Source of the DNA: Bacteroidota bacterium | GTDB taxonomy: Bacteria > Bacteroidota > Ignavibacteria > Palsa-1295 | Direction of reading: 5' to 3' | DNA length: 64,000 bases | Assembly: GCA_018266755.1 (NCBI GenBank) | Contig: JAFDZW010000007.1 | Location: 1 to 64,000, forward strand | In this document: positions 34,788-43,466 of the stretch, piece after piece | Layout of the letters: every line of letters begins with the position of its first letter | How positions within the stretch are numbered: the stretch's first letter is position 1 | Translations under genes and position numbers: made by a program | Notes under the pieces: generated by a model | The model's input: the letters and a program-made list of their open reading frames with translations, nothing else | What the model was told of the DNA's origin: nothing | Database searches by the model: none

Positions 34788-35657
34788 ATGATGCGAAGAG
34801 CCACCCTATTTACATTGTGTGGGATAGCTATTGCACTTTCCGCATGTAAGCAGACGCCGTTCGAGGAACAGGCGACGGCAAAGAAGATCAATACCCTTAA
34901 GCGTGCCGGTACTCCGGAAGCCGAGTGGCAAAAGGTCTGGGCCGGCAAGCAGGTATATGAAACGTATTGCTCCGGTTGCCATGGCGTAAAAGGCGACGGC
35001 AAAGGTCCGGCCGCGGCGATGCTCGAAACGAAGCCCCGCAACTTCACGCGCGGGATGTTCAAGTTTATTTCTTCCGCTCCAGGTTCGCTTCCGACCGATG
35101 CCGATCTGCTTCGCACGATCAATCGCGGTGTTCCGCGTTCGTCGATGCCGAGTTGGATTATGCTCTCGGATGCAGATAAACTCAATGTGATCGAGTATAT
35201 TAAAACGTTCTCCGAGCGTTGGCAGACATCGCAGCCTCCGGTCGCACTTTCATTCGGTAGTACCCCGCAATGGCTTGGCAGCGCAGCTTCCGTTGTGAAG
35301 GGCAAAGCCGTGTACGCGCGGATGGGGTGTGCGAATTGTCATGGTGAACTCGGTCTCGGCGATGGCAAGTCCGCTGCTGCACTGAAGGACGCGGAAGACA
35401 ATCCGATCAAACCGTTTAACTTCCGCGAGGGTGTGCTTAAGGGCGGCACGCGAGTGGAAGACGTCTATCGTACCTTCTATACCGGTCTCGCCGGAACGCC
35501 AATGCCTGCGTTCGGCGGCATCCTCAGCGACGAGGAAAACTGGCATCTCGTCTCCTATATCACGTATTTGATGGGGAAGACGAATGTCACAGAAGCCGCG
35601 ATGGCGGCTGCGGCAACAGCGGCGCCAACTGCTGATTCTACGAAGACCGCGAAATAA
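34788..35657 (+). CDS. Diheme cytochrome c lipoprotein, likely CcoP replacement
   Basis: The start MMRRATLFTLCGIAIALSAC gives a lipoprotein signal with Cys20. Two heme motifs follow, CSGCH at 61-65 and CANCH at 181-185, each in a cytochrome c fold with a plausible Met ligand (SSMPSW; TPMPAF). The Ala/Thr-rich tail is probably disordered. It heads the cbb3 gene cluster, which has CcoN and CcoO but no normal CcoP; this protein has the two hemes expected of CcoP, anchored by lipid rather than a membrane helix. That equivalence is inferred from position and heme count. Confidence 0.85.
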   Translation: MMRRATLFTLCGIAIALSACKQTPFEEQATAKKINTLKRAGTPEAEWQKVWAGKQVYETYCSGCHGVKGDGKGPAAAMLETKPRNFTRGMFKFISSAPGSLPTDADLLRTINRGVPRSSMPSWIMLSDADKLNVIEYIKTFSERWQTSQPPVALSFGSTPQWLGSAASVVKGKAVYARMGCANCHGELGLGDGKSAAALKDAEDNPIKPFNFREGVLKGGTRVEDVYRTFYTGLAGTPMPAFGGILSDEENWHLVSYITYLMGKTNVTEAAMAAAATAAPTADSTKTAK

Positions 35658-35752
35658 CACGCGGTGGATCGGTCCGTGGCGGGAGCTTCCCGATACGGAC
35701 CGATCGTACACGAACGAACCGAACTCGCAATTTTATTTCTTCTGCTACGACT

Positions 35753-37210
35753 ATGGCTCTAGTAAATGCAGCAACGTTACCTGCAACGGAATCGAACCAG
35801 GGGTTGGTCGATAAGTGGGTGGTCAAAGCCCACTTCATCGCCGGCATCACGGCGTTCTTCGTTGCACTGCTTGCCGGACTGGTATTCAGCACGCAATTTT
35901 TGAGAAGCTACCTCTTCCCGGGGATCGAACTGCTCTCTCCGGGTCGCGTGCGTATGGTGCATACGAACATGGCAGCCTATGGCTTCCTCGCAAACCTCTT
36001 CTTCGGAATGCTCTATTGGGCAGTGCCGCGTCTGACCGGTCTGCGCGTCTGGAAGCGGGGGGTATCGCTCTTCCTATTCTGGGCATGGCAAGCGATCTTG
36101 CTGGCGACGTTCGTCGGTCAGCTCTATGGGCTTGCACAAGGTGTCGAATGGGCCGAGACCCCGATCTTCATCGACCCGGTCGTCGTCATCGGCGTGTTAC
36201 TCATGACGGTGAATTTCTATGTGCCGATAATCAAGACGAAGGAAAAACCGCTGTACGTTTCGCTCTGGTACTTCACAGCGGCCTTCGTCTGGACCGGCCT
36301 TGTCTATATCATGGGTAACTACCTGCCGCAGTTCTTCGCCCCGGGCGTTGCAGGTGCAGCCATCGGCGGACTCTACATCCATGATCTCGTCGGCCTGTTC
36401 GTGACGCCGCTCGGTTGGGGCATGATGTACTACTTCGTGCCGCTGATCATGAAGAAACCGATTTATTCTCATGCCCTCTCGCTCGTTGGCTTCTGGGGTC
36501 TCGCCTTCTTCTACCCCTTGCAAGGCGTACACCACTTCCTCTGGAGCCCGATCCCGATGTTCGTACAATATGGAGCCGTGACTTCGACGATCGCCGTCGA
36601 GATCGTCGTCACTACCGTCGTCGTGAACTTCTTCCTGACGCTTCGCGGCTCGGGTTCAATGCTCAAGACGAATCTGCCGTTGCGCTGGTATTACACGGGC
36701 ATGGTGCTCTACTTCACGACGTGCTTGCAGTGCGCCTTCCAAGTCACACTGACATTGCAGCAGGTCATCCACTTCACCGATTGGGTCGTTGCACACGCCC
36801 ACCTCGTGATGCTTGGCGTGTTCGGTTTCTGGCTGCTCGGTACGGTGACGCATTTGTGGCCGCGTGTCACGGGCCGCGAGTGGTATAGCCTGCGCCTGAA
36901 CACTTGGCACTACTGGCTCTCGACGATCGGCCTCGTCATCATGTTCGGTGACCTGACGATCGCCGGCCTGGTGCAGGGCTTTAGCTGGCGTTCACTACAG
37001 ATCTGGGAACAGTCGCTCATCGCTTCGTTCCCGTTCTGGCTGGTACGTACGTTCGCCGGCGTATTGATTGTCCTGGGTCAGATGATCTGGGCCTACAATC
37101 TCTATCGCACTGCGAAGAACCCGATCCGCTTCGGCGAATCGCAGAAGGAGTTCGACCGCGAACATGAACTGGCACCGGCGTCGTACCCGCGTCCGGCTGT
37201 CGTATCCTAA
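35753..37210 (+). CDS. ccoN: cbb3-type cytochrome c oxidase subunit I
   Basis: This is a 12-helix heme-copper oxidase catalytic subunit (485 aa). Conserved His segments are visible: VRMVHTNMAAYGF (low-spin heme), YIHDLVGLFVTPLGWGMMYY (CuB and helix VII Tyr region), GVHHFLWSPIP (CuB His pair) and DWVVAHAHLVMLG (heme His pair). It reduces O2 to water and pumps protons. C-type oxidases normally serve low-oxygen respiration. The gene follows the diheme cytochrome by 95 nt and starts the CcoN-unknown-CcoO run. Confidence 0.96.
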   Translation: MALVNAATLPATESNQGLVDKWVVKAHFIAGITAFFVALLAGLVFSTQFLRSYLFPGIELLSPGRVRMVHTNMAAYGFLANLFFGMLYWAVPRLTGLRVWKRGVSLFLFWAWQAILLATFVGQLYGLAQGVEWAETPIFIDPVVVIGVLLMTVNFYVPIIKTKEKPLYVSLWYFTAAFVWTGLVYIMGNYLPQFFAPGVAGAAIGGLYIHDLVGLFVTPLGWGMMYYFVPLIMKKPIYSHALSLVGFWGLAFFYPLQGVHHFLWSPIPMFVQYGAVTSTIAVEIVVTTVVVNFFLTLRGSGSMLKTNLPLRWYYTGMVLYFTTCLQCAFQVTLTLQQVIHFTDWVVAHAHLVMLGVFGFWLLGTVTHLWPRVTGREWYSLRLNTWHYWLSTIGLVIMFGDLTIAGLVQGFSWRSLQIWEQSLIASFPFWLVRTFAGVLIVLGQMIWAYNLYRTAKNPIRFGESQKEFDREHELAPASYPRPAVVS

Positions 37211-37234
37211 ACACCCAGCAAAGGAGACCACGCG

Positions 37235-37879
37235 ATGAATCGAGAAGAAAAAATCAGGCGGATACAGGAGTTGCAGGCCGAAACCTCGGCGCTCATCTCC
37301 GCGCTCGAGGAAGAGAAGCCGCATAAATATCCTGACGAAACGTGGCCGCCAAAGACGTTCTACTTATGGTATCACATCATGACGGGCAGCATCCTTGGTG
37401 GCTTCGGCGCCATCGGTAGTCTGCTCTTCAATGTGGTCGGCTCGGTGATCTTCGATAAAAATCCATTCGAGCTCATTCGGGTCTTCATGACCTTTCCGAT
37501 GGGTCAGAATGCGATGACGAGCGATTCGGCGACGATGTTGATCGTCGGCGTAATCCTCTATGTGTTCACCGGTGCGCTCTATGGCATCGTGTTCGAAGTG
37601 ATCATGGCAAAGTATTTTAAGCAGTCATCACGCGGACAACGTGTGGTGGCGGCAATCGTGCTCGGCCTCGTGATCTGGATCGTGAATTTCTACGGGATCC
37701 TCTCGTGGCTGCAGCCGATGCTCTTCGGTGGCGACTGGATCATCTCGTCAATCCCATTCTGGGTCGCAGCGCTGACACATATCGTCTTTGCGCTCACGAT
37801 GGTGCTCATCGGCGAGTGGGGCCACTTCGAGGCCACCGATTATAAGCGCCAGGCAATGGTGCGGGCAGAACAACTTTGA
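37235..37879 (+). CDS. Multi-TM protein between ccoN and ccoO, unknown function
   Basis: An N-terminal charged helix (about 1-30, EEKIRRIQELQAETSALISA) is followed by four hydrophobic stretches (approximately 50-72, 98-126, 138-160 and 170-192) and a short charged end. AAAGGAG 9 nt before the ATG is a good ribosome site. It sits 24 nt after ccoN and 12 nt before ccoO, so it is made with the oxidase core. I do not recognise the family; an assembly factor or an extra oxidase subunit is the natural guess from context. No heme or metal motif is visible. Confidence 0.75.
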   Translation: MNREEKIRRIQELQAETSALISALEEEKPHKYPDETWPPKTFYLWYHIMTGSILGGFGAIGSLLFNVVGSVIFDKNPFELIRVFMTFPMGQNAMTSDSATMLIVGVILYVFTGALYGIVFEVIMAKYFKQSSRGQRVVAAIVLGLVIWIVNFYGILSWLQPMLFGGDWIISSIPFWVAALTHIVFALTMVLIGEWGHFEATDYKRQAMVRAEQL

Positions 37880-37891
37880 TCGTATACGACA

Positions 37892-38554
37892 ATGGCAAAA
37901 TCACCTATTGAACGGTTTAGCACGGTATTTCTCGTTGCCGGCATCTCTTTCTTCGCGTTCAGCTTCATTTCATCGGGACTCATCCCGTGGTTGATGATGA
38001 ACAAGATCCCGACGCAATCGCTCGACGATCTGGCAAAGAATCCGCCAGCTACGTTCGCGCAACTTGCCGCAGACTATCCGCAGGAATTCAAGAAATACTA
38101 CGGCGAGCCGAACAGCGCCAGCTATAAAAAGGCGCTCTCGCTCGGTCGCGACGTCTATATCGCAGAAGCGTGCTGGCACTGCCATTCACAGCAGGTCCGC
38201 CCGATCTCGAACGAGCCGGCTCGCTGGGGCAAAGTCTCGACAGCAGACGAGTACCAGAATGTGCTGCAAATGCCGCAGATGATGGGAACACGCCGTGTCG
38301 GACCGGACCTGTTCCGCGAAGCAGGCCGCCGCACCAACGATTGGCAAATGGCGCACTTCTATAAGCCGACGAACGTCGTGCCGTCGTCTGTCATGCCGGA
38401 GTTCACGTGGTTCTTCGACAAGGACAAGCGTCCGAACGAACGCGGCCTTGCGATCGTCACGTATGTCAATTGGCTCGGCAGTTGGAATAAGGATTCCACC
38501 GACGAAATGAAGATGAGCATCCCGAAAGCGAATCGCGCCGGGATGGGACAATAA
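37892..38554 (+). CDS. ccoO: cbb3-type oxidase monoheme cytochrome c subunit
   Basis: One N-terminal transmembrane anchor (FSTVFLVAGISFFAFSFISS) precedes a periplasmic cytochrome domain with the single heme motif CWHCH at 94-98, followed by SQQVRPISNE and the RVGPDL / SVMPEFTWFF segments typical of CcoO (axial Met in the latter). At 220 aa it is of normal length. It feeds electrons from the diheme cytochrome to CcoN. Confidence 0.95.
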   Translation: MAKSPIERFSTVFLVAGISFFAFSFISSGLIPWLMMNKIPTQSLDDLAKNPPATFAQLAADYPQEFKKYYGEPNSASYKKALSLGRDVYIAEACWHCHSQQVRPISNEPARWGKVSTADEYQNVLQMPQMMGTRRVGPDLFREAGRRTNDWQMAHFYKPTNVVPSSVMPEFTWFFDKDKRPNERGLAIVTYVNWLGSWNKDSTDEMKMSIPKANRAGMGQ

Positions 38555-38572
38555 TTACCGGAGGATACGACA

Positions 38573-38986
38573 ATGGTAGAAACGACTACTCAGCAGCCAC
38601 CCGTGGCACATCCCGAGCTTCCTGCACAGTTGCAGTACACACCGAAGCGTCGCAACCGCCCGCTCGTGGTATTCCAGTGGGCAGTGATCATCATTGCGGG
38701 GACAGGCTTCACCTATAAATTCATCGAGTTCACATACTCGATCTTCAAGACAGGCAACGACATCGTGCAATTCGCCGTCACGCCAATCGTGATGTATTCC
38801 TGCGTGGCGATCGGATTTTTCTCGATGTTCATGTGGACCGTCGTGCGCGGTGACTATAAGGATATCGAACGTCCGAAATTCCGGCTCTTCGAACGAGAGC
38901 TCGAACTCGGCAATACGGAATTTCTCGACACCGAGAAGCATGACGCACGCGAAGAAGTGATCTCGATCCCGATCTCAAAGAACTAA
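38573..38986 (+). CDS. Two-TM protein with CcoS-like motif in the cbb3 cluster
   Basis: Two hydrophobic helices (about 31-50 and 65-90) are followed by a charged tail. The segment VVRGDYKDIERPKFRLFE resembles the motif after the helix of CcoS (G-x-F/Y-x-D-L/I-x-x-P-x-x-R). CcoS is needed for cofactor insertion into CcoN; this protein may be its counterpart although it is longer (137 aa). GGAGG lies 9 nt before the ATG. The assignment is an inference from a short motif and the operon position. Confidence 0.6.
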   Translation: MVETTTQQPPVAHPELPAQLQYTPKRRNRPLVVFQWAVIIIAGTGFTYKFIEFTYSIFKTGNDIVQFAVTPIVMYSCVAIGFFSMFMWTVVRGDYKDIERPKFRLFERELELGNTEFLDTEKHDAREEVISIPISKN

Positions 38987-39000
38987 CGACTCGTATAGAT

Positions 39001-39207
39001 ATGGAACCGACGAAAGACATGATGATCGCCGACGACGACTCCAGTACCCCGGATCGCTTTACCTATCTGGGTAGCCGATTCCCCTGGTGGATGCTCGTCA
39101 CGTGGGTCTGCTTCATTATCGGCTCGACGTGGTACTCGATCACGTTCATGCTTCCCAACCTGAGCCGTTGGGTCGACAAGCCGCCGTTCTCGAAGTTTGT
39201 GCCGTGA
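39001..39207 (+). CDS. Single-TM protein resembling a detached CcoP membrane anchor
   Basis: The 68-aa protein has a single helix in the stretch RFPWWMLVTWVCFIIGSTWY, close to the 'P-W-W-hydrophobic' anchor at the N-terminus of CcoP subunits. No heme motif is present. Ahead of the helix is a short acidic segment (ADDDSSTPDRFTY). It is the last gene before a strong terminator. With the diheme lipoprotein at 34788 it may rebuild a CcoP from two pieces. The likeness is short and by eye, so this is a working idea. Confidence 0.6.
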   Translation: MEPTKDMMIADDDSSTPDRFTYLGSRFPWWMLVTWVCFIIGSTWYSITFMLPNLSRWVDKPPFSKFVP

Positions 39208-39242
39208 TGTCTCCTCTGGGGTGGAGAGGAGAATCTGGCACT

Positions 39243-39285
39243 GGAGGCGTGCAGAGCCCGCTCTCTGCGCGCCTCCGACCTTTTT
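39243..39285 (+). terminator. Terminator of the cbb3 structural operon
   Basis: GGAGGCGTGCAGAG (39243-39256) pairs with CTCTGCGCGCCTCC (39263-39276; one G-U), followed by GACC and five T residues. It separates the structural genes from ccoI. Confidence 0.85.
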
Positions 39286-39342
39286 GAATCGAAGAATACC
39301 ACCCATCGGAGCTTGTGACCGGCGCGGGGCACAGGATCCGAA

Positions 39343-41454
39343 ATGCACCACCCATTTGGAATGAATACGTCAGTCGTATCGGTTTGCGAACACTGCGGCC
39401 TCCCGGTATCGGCCCCGCACCGCCATGCGGAAGACTCCCTCTATTGCTGCTACGGTTGTGAAGTCGCCGCACACTTGCTCGGTAAGGGTGACGAAGCCGG
39501 CGCTCGACTCTCGATGTATAAGCTTGCAGCAGGCGTCATCCTTGGCATCAACGTCATGATGTTCTCCATGCCGTTATATGTTGAATCGCTCGGTGCGTTC
39601 TTCCGTCAAGGCCTCGGCTCCGAGGCATACTTCGAGCTGCTGAAGTGGCTCCTGATGGCGCTGTCGCTTCCCGTATACTTCCTGCTCGGCATGCCGTTCA
39701 TCGAATCGGCAATCCGAAACATTCGCGATGGCCTGCGCTCGAACGCCGATCTTCTTATCGCCATCGGCGTCACGGCGGCCATGCTCGTTTCGATGTTCGA
39801 CACCATCTTCACGAACGGCCCCGTCTATTACGAAACGGCCGTGGCCATCCTCGTCATCGTCACCGGCGGCCGGTATCTCGAAGCGAAAGCTCGTGCGAAA
39901 GCATCGCGTGCGGTTGACGATCTTGAAAAGACCGTCCCGAGCATCGTCACCGTCGTCGCATCGGACGGCTCGCTACGCGATGTGCAGGTGAGCTCGCTCA
40001 AGGTCGGTGATGTCATTCTCTCGAAGCCGGGTGAACAGATCCCGGTCGATTGTGTGATCAAGAGCGGCTCCGCCGAGATCAGTGAAGCGATGCTCTCCGG
40101 CGAACCGCATCCCGTGCGTCGCGGCGAAGGCGAACTGTTGCTTGCCGGCGCGATCAATTACGACGGCCTCCTGCATCTCGGCGTCTTGCGCGTCGAAGCC
40201 GAGAGCTACATCATGCGACTAAAGTCGCTGCTGATCGAATCGAAGCAAGGCCGCGCAGAGATCCAAGACACAGCCGACCGGATCGCCGCGACCGCCATCC
40301 CGATCATCATCGCCGTGGCGATCGCAAGCCTCATTTACTGGTCGGGCGCTGTCGATCTGCGGCACGGCCTCTTCGCATTCCTCGGTGTGGTGCTCGTTGC
40401 CTGTCCGTGTGCGATCGGCATCGCGACTCCTGCCGCGCTCTGGGTCGCCGTCACCGAAGCATCGCGCCACGGTATCCTCTTCCGCTCGCTCGGTGTCGTC
40501 GAGCGATTGTCATCGGTCAAGAACCTCTTTTTCGATAAGACGGGTACGCTTACCGTCGGCAAACCTGCCGTTCGCACGTATACAGTTGTAGGTGACGCGA
40601 CGGCAATCGGAAGCGACGAACTCTTGCCGCTTGTCGGCGCAGTGGCATCACTGTCGGCACATCCGCTCTCGCGCGCCATTGCCGATGCATACGCGACCGA
40701 TCGCTCGCTGGCATCGAATGTCCGTAACATGCAGGAGGTGCCCGCCAAAGGAATCGCCGCTTCCATCGGCACCCACACCGTGCGCATCGGTTCGGAAACT
40801 TTCGTCCGTGGCGAGCATCATATCAGTGACGGCGCTCGTCTCGAAACCACCGTTTGGTGCAGCGTTCGCGACGAGGCCGGTCTTGACAATCTCTTCGAGT
40901 TCTCGTTCGCCGATGAGGTGAAGCCGGAGACCAAGCGCGTCTTCGACGAACTCCACTCAGCCGGTTATCGGACGACGATCCTCAGTGGTGACGAGCAATC
41001 GGTCGCAACCCGCATGGGCAGCGATCTGGGCTCCGAAGCGCTCGGCAAGCTCACGCCGAAGCAGAAAGCAGAGATCGTCGCAAACGAACCGGAGTCGGCG
41101 TTCGTCGGCGACGGCTTCAACGATGCAGGTGCGATCGGCGCTGCGCGCGTCGGCATTGCGATGGGCAGCGGCTCGGACCTCGTCAGAAGCGAAGCGGACG
41201 TGATCCTCTTCGATAACGACCTCGAGCGCGTCCCGCAGTTGCTGCGTCTGTCGGCAAGCACGATGCGGATCGTCAAGCAGAATTTGTTTTGGGCGTTCAT
41301 TTACAACGTAATTGGTGTCTTTCTTGCAGCGTTCGGGCTCTTGAACCCGATCATCGCTGCGCTGGCAATGGCGCTTTCGAGCCTTGCGGTCGCGCAGAAC
41401 TCGATGCGCTTGCGTCACCTTCCCCACTTTCAGTCGGAGGGAGCGAATGCCTGA
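39343..41454 (+). CDS. ccoI: CcoI/FixI-type copper P1B ATPase
   Basis: It has the P1B copper-transporter plan: eight predicted membrane helices, CPC metal motif (VVLVACPCAIGIAT), phosphorylation site DKTGTLT, HP motif (LSAHPLSRAI) and hinge GDGFNDAGA. The N-terminus has a Cys-rich segment (CEHCGLPV, then YCCYGCEVA) instead of a standard HMA domain, as in CcoI. It delivers copper to the cbb3 CuB site rather than detoxifying. ATGs at 39343 and 39361 are both possible starts. It overlaps the next gene by 8 nt. Confidence 0.93.
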   Translation: MHHPFGMNTSVVSVCEHCGLPVSAPHRHAEDSLYCCYGCEVAAHLLGKGDEAGARLSMYKLAAGVILGINVMMFSMPLYVESLGAFFRQGLGSEAYFELLKWLLMALSLPVYFLLGMPFIESAIRNIRDGLRSNADLLIAIGVTAAMLVSMFDTIFTNGPVYYETAVAILVIVTGGRYLEAKARAKASRAVDDLEKTVPSIVTVVASDGSLRDVQVSSLKVGDVILSKPGEQIPVDCVIKSGSAEISEAMLSGEPHPVRRGEGELLLAGAINYDGLLHLGVLRVEAESYIMRLKSLLIESKQGRAEIQDTADRIAATAIPIIIAVAIASLIYWSGAVDLRHGLFAFLGVVLVACPCAIGIATPAALWVAVTEASRHGILFRSLGVVERLSSVKNLFFDKTGTLTVGKPAVRTYTVVGDATAIGSDELLPLVGAVASLSAHPLSRAIADAYATDRSLASNVRNMQEVPAKGIAASIGTHTVRIGSETFVRGEHHISDGARLETTVWCSVRDEAGLDNLFEFSFADEVKPETKRVFDELHSAGYRTTILSGDEQSVATRMGSDLGSEALGKLTPKQKAEIVANEPESAFVGDGFNDAGAIGAARVGIAMGSGSDLVRSEADVILFDNDLERVPQLLRLSASTMRIVKQNLFWAFIYNVIGVFLAAFGLLNPIIAALAMALSSLAVAQNSMRLRHLPHFQSEGANA

Positions 41455-42196
41455 ACTCTGGTTAGCGTTCGGCGCCGGACTCTTCGCCAGCCTGCACTGC
41501 GTGGGCATGTGCGGACCGGTCGTGATGGGTTGGCAGTCCGCTTCGTCTGCGCCGGTGCAGATCGACGTCGGCGGCGGTAGTGTCATCGCCGTGCAGCGAT
41601 CGGTGATCGTACCGCAAGTGCTCTACCACGCAGGCCGTGTTATCTCGTACGGGATGATCGGCATGATGGCAGGCTTTGTCGGCGGTGTAACGATGATCTC
41701 GGCATCGGTACAGCAATCGTTCACGATTGCTTTCGGTGCACTGATGATCGTTGCGGCGCTCTTTCAGCTTGATGTGTTCAAGCGTCGTTCGAGCGGACTT
41801 ACGAACTCGAAAGCGTACAAAGCACTGCGAGGTCTCATCTCGTCGAACACCGGTGAGTCGCGCTTTTTGATCGGGCTGCTGACACCGCTCTTGCCCTGTG
41901 GTCTGCTCTATGGCATGGCGCTGCACTCGGCGGCGACGAACTCGCCGGTGCTCGGCGGACTCGAAATGGCTGTCTTTGCGCTCGGCGCGGTACCCGCACT
42001 AATGATCGTTGCTTCGCTTTCGAGCATGTTCGGCGCGAAGCTTCGCAAACACGGCTCGACGTTCGCTGCGGTGTTCATCATGACGATGGGCGTGTTGACC
42101 ATCCTGCGCGGAGCAGGGATCTACACGAACCCGTTCGAAACGAAGACACAGGAGAACTGCTGCAAGGCGCCGACACAAGTTGTACAACCAAAATAA
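41447..42196 (+). CDS. TauE/SafE-family (UreH-like) membrane protein, cbb3-associated
   Basis: Six hydrophobic helices are seen, with HCVGMCGPVVMG at the start of helix 1 and LLPCGLLYGM near the middle; these Cys/His/Met motifs mark the sulfite-exporter TauE/SafE group that is commonly encoded beside ccoG/ccoI. It is probably involved in copper delivery for oxidase assembly. The start at 41447 overlaps ccoI by 8 nt; the earlier in-frame ATG lies deep in ccoI. The end (ENCCKAP) carries a Cys pair. Confidence 0.85.
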   Translation: MPELWLAFGAGLFASLHCVGMCGPVVMGWQSASSAPVQIDVGGGSVIAVQRSVIVPQVLYHAGRVISYGMIGMMAGFVGGVTMISASVQQSFTIAFGALMIVAALFQLDVFKRRSSGLTNSKAYKALRGLISSNTGESRFLIGLLTPLLPCGLLYGMALHSAATNSPVLGGLEMAVFALGAVPALMIVASLSSMFGAKLRKHGSTFAAVFIMTMGVLTILRGAGIYTNPFETKTQENCCKAPTQVVQPK

Positions 42197-42208
42197 TTCT
42201 GAACGACT

Positions 42209-42421
42209 ATGCTGACAAAAGTACTTAGTCTCGTTGCGTTAATAGTGATGATCGGCCTGTTGGCCCTCGCACTTCCGAATTACATCAACCTCTTCAGCAC
42301 GAATCCGTCGGTGACGGCGATCGTGATGACCGGGTTGTTGGTGCTGGTAATCCTCGTTGCTGCTGTCATGCTGCTTGTATTCGGCGTGATCGGCATCAAA
42401 GGAAAATCAGCCAACGCCTAA
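42209..42421 (+). CDS. Small two-helix membrane protein (70 aa)
   Basis: It consists of two hydrophobic helices (about 4-27 and 36-63) joined by NYINLFSTNPSVT, with a lysine-containing tail. It has no motif. It lies 12 nt after the TauE-like gene and 24 nt before ccoG, so it is likely co-expressed with the oxidase maturation genes. Function unknown. Confidence 0.6.
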   Translation: MLTKVLSLVALIVMIGLLALALPNYINLFSTNPSVTAIVMTGLLVLVILVAAVMLLVFGVIGIKGKSANA

Positions 42422-42445
42422 CCGAATGATCATTACCACCCCATC

Positions 42446-43366
42446 ATGAAATCGCGTTTCCGGGCCGGCGTCGTGACGGCGCGCTACTGGGTCAATATCG
42501 TTGTGATATTGATTCTCGTGGTGTTGCCGCTGTTCCATATTATCAAGTTCGACTTCCTCAACGGTGAGTTCTACACCTTTGGGCAATCGACACATTGGAT
42601 CACGACGGCGACGGCGTTTCTCGGCTTCTGGGCCGGATCGTATCTCATCACCCTCACGGCGGATTACATTTATGGCCGCCTGTTCTGCGGATGGATCTGC
42701 TCGTGGGGATCGATGCTCAAAGCACTTCGCTACACGGGTGAAAAAGTGAAGCGGAAAAAGCTCTCACCGTATGTCACTGAAGGCGTGACATTCCTGATGG
42801 CTCTGCTTTCGACGATCGGCCTACTCAACTGGTTCACCGACATCACGGTGCTCTTCCAAACGTCGCATAAGGCGTTCGGACCGTTCCTCGCTATCTTCAC
42901 TGTATCGACGGTCGGCAGCTTCATTATGCTTCGCTACGTCGGGCTGAAGTTCTGCCAGGACTACTGCCCGATCGGCTGGTATCTCGGCGTGCTTTCGCAG
43001 AAGCACATGATGCGCATCGACTTCGAGCCCGCGAACTGCACGCTCGGTGAGGTATGCGTCCATGACTGCCCGATGGCGATGGACCCGCGCCTACTTGCTA
43101 CCGACGGCGACATCAACAACCACGCAACGTGCGTGCTCTGCTTCGATTGCATCTCAAGCTGTAATGCCTGTGCCGCGAAAGTCCCGGGTACGAAACCGCT
43201 GACGGTCGGCATCGGCAAACAGCCGACGCTCGAGATCGACCTCGAAGGCGTGCTGAAGCAAATGGAGATCGATAAAGCCGAAGCCCGCAAAGCCCGCCGC
43301 GCCGCGCCGAAGTCGTCGGCTCCGCTGGTTACGATAAGTGCACAAAGTGATGTGAGCGCGAAGTAA
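42446..43366 (+). CDS. ccoG: CcoG-like membrane polyferredoxin
   Basis: Several N-terminal transmembrane helices contain the pattern LFCGWICSWGSML, and FCQDYCPIGWYLG follows, as in CcoG/RdxA/NapH proteins. Two 4Fe-4S cluster motifs are seen at CTLGEVCVHDCP and CVLCFDCISSCNAC. The protein (306 aa) is shorter than proteobacterial CcoG and lacks its C-terminal periplasmic Ig domain. CcoG is thought to reduce Cu(II) to Cu(I) during cbb3 assembly. It is the last gene of the maturation run and is followed by a palindromic repeat. Confidence 0.88.
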   Translation: MKSRFRAGVVTARYWVNIVVILILVVLPLFHIIKFDFLNGEFYTFGQSTHWITTATAFLGFWAGSYLITLTADYIYGRLFCGWICSWGSMLKALRYTGEKVKRKKLSPYVTEGVTFLMALLSTIGLLNWFTDITVLFQTSHKAFGPFLAIFTVSTVGSFIMLRYVGLKFCQDYCPIGWYLGVLSQKHMMRIDFEPANCTLGEVCVHDCPMAMDPRLLATDGDINNHATCVLCFDCISSCNACAAKVPGTKPLTVGIGKQPTLEIDLEGVLKQMEIDKAEARKARRAAPKSSAPLVTISAQSDVSAK

Positions 43367-43373
43367 GACAACT

Positions 43374-43466
43374 GTCATTCTGAGCAAAGCGAAGAATCCC
43401 TTCGTGACGACCTGACTCTTCAGGCCTTCACGAAGGGATTCTTCAGTTCGGTCGCAACGCGGCCTT
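43374..43466. repeat. REP-like palindromic repeat, copy B
   Basis: It opens GTCATTCTGAGCAAAGCGAA, with GAATCCCTTCGTGA and TCACGAAGGGATTC as inner arms and a CCTGACTCTTCAGG hairpin at the centre. The closing TCAGAATGAC end is missing; the repeat stops at the pirin gene's end. It lies between convergent genes and could end transcription in both directions. Confidence 0.8.
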
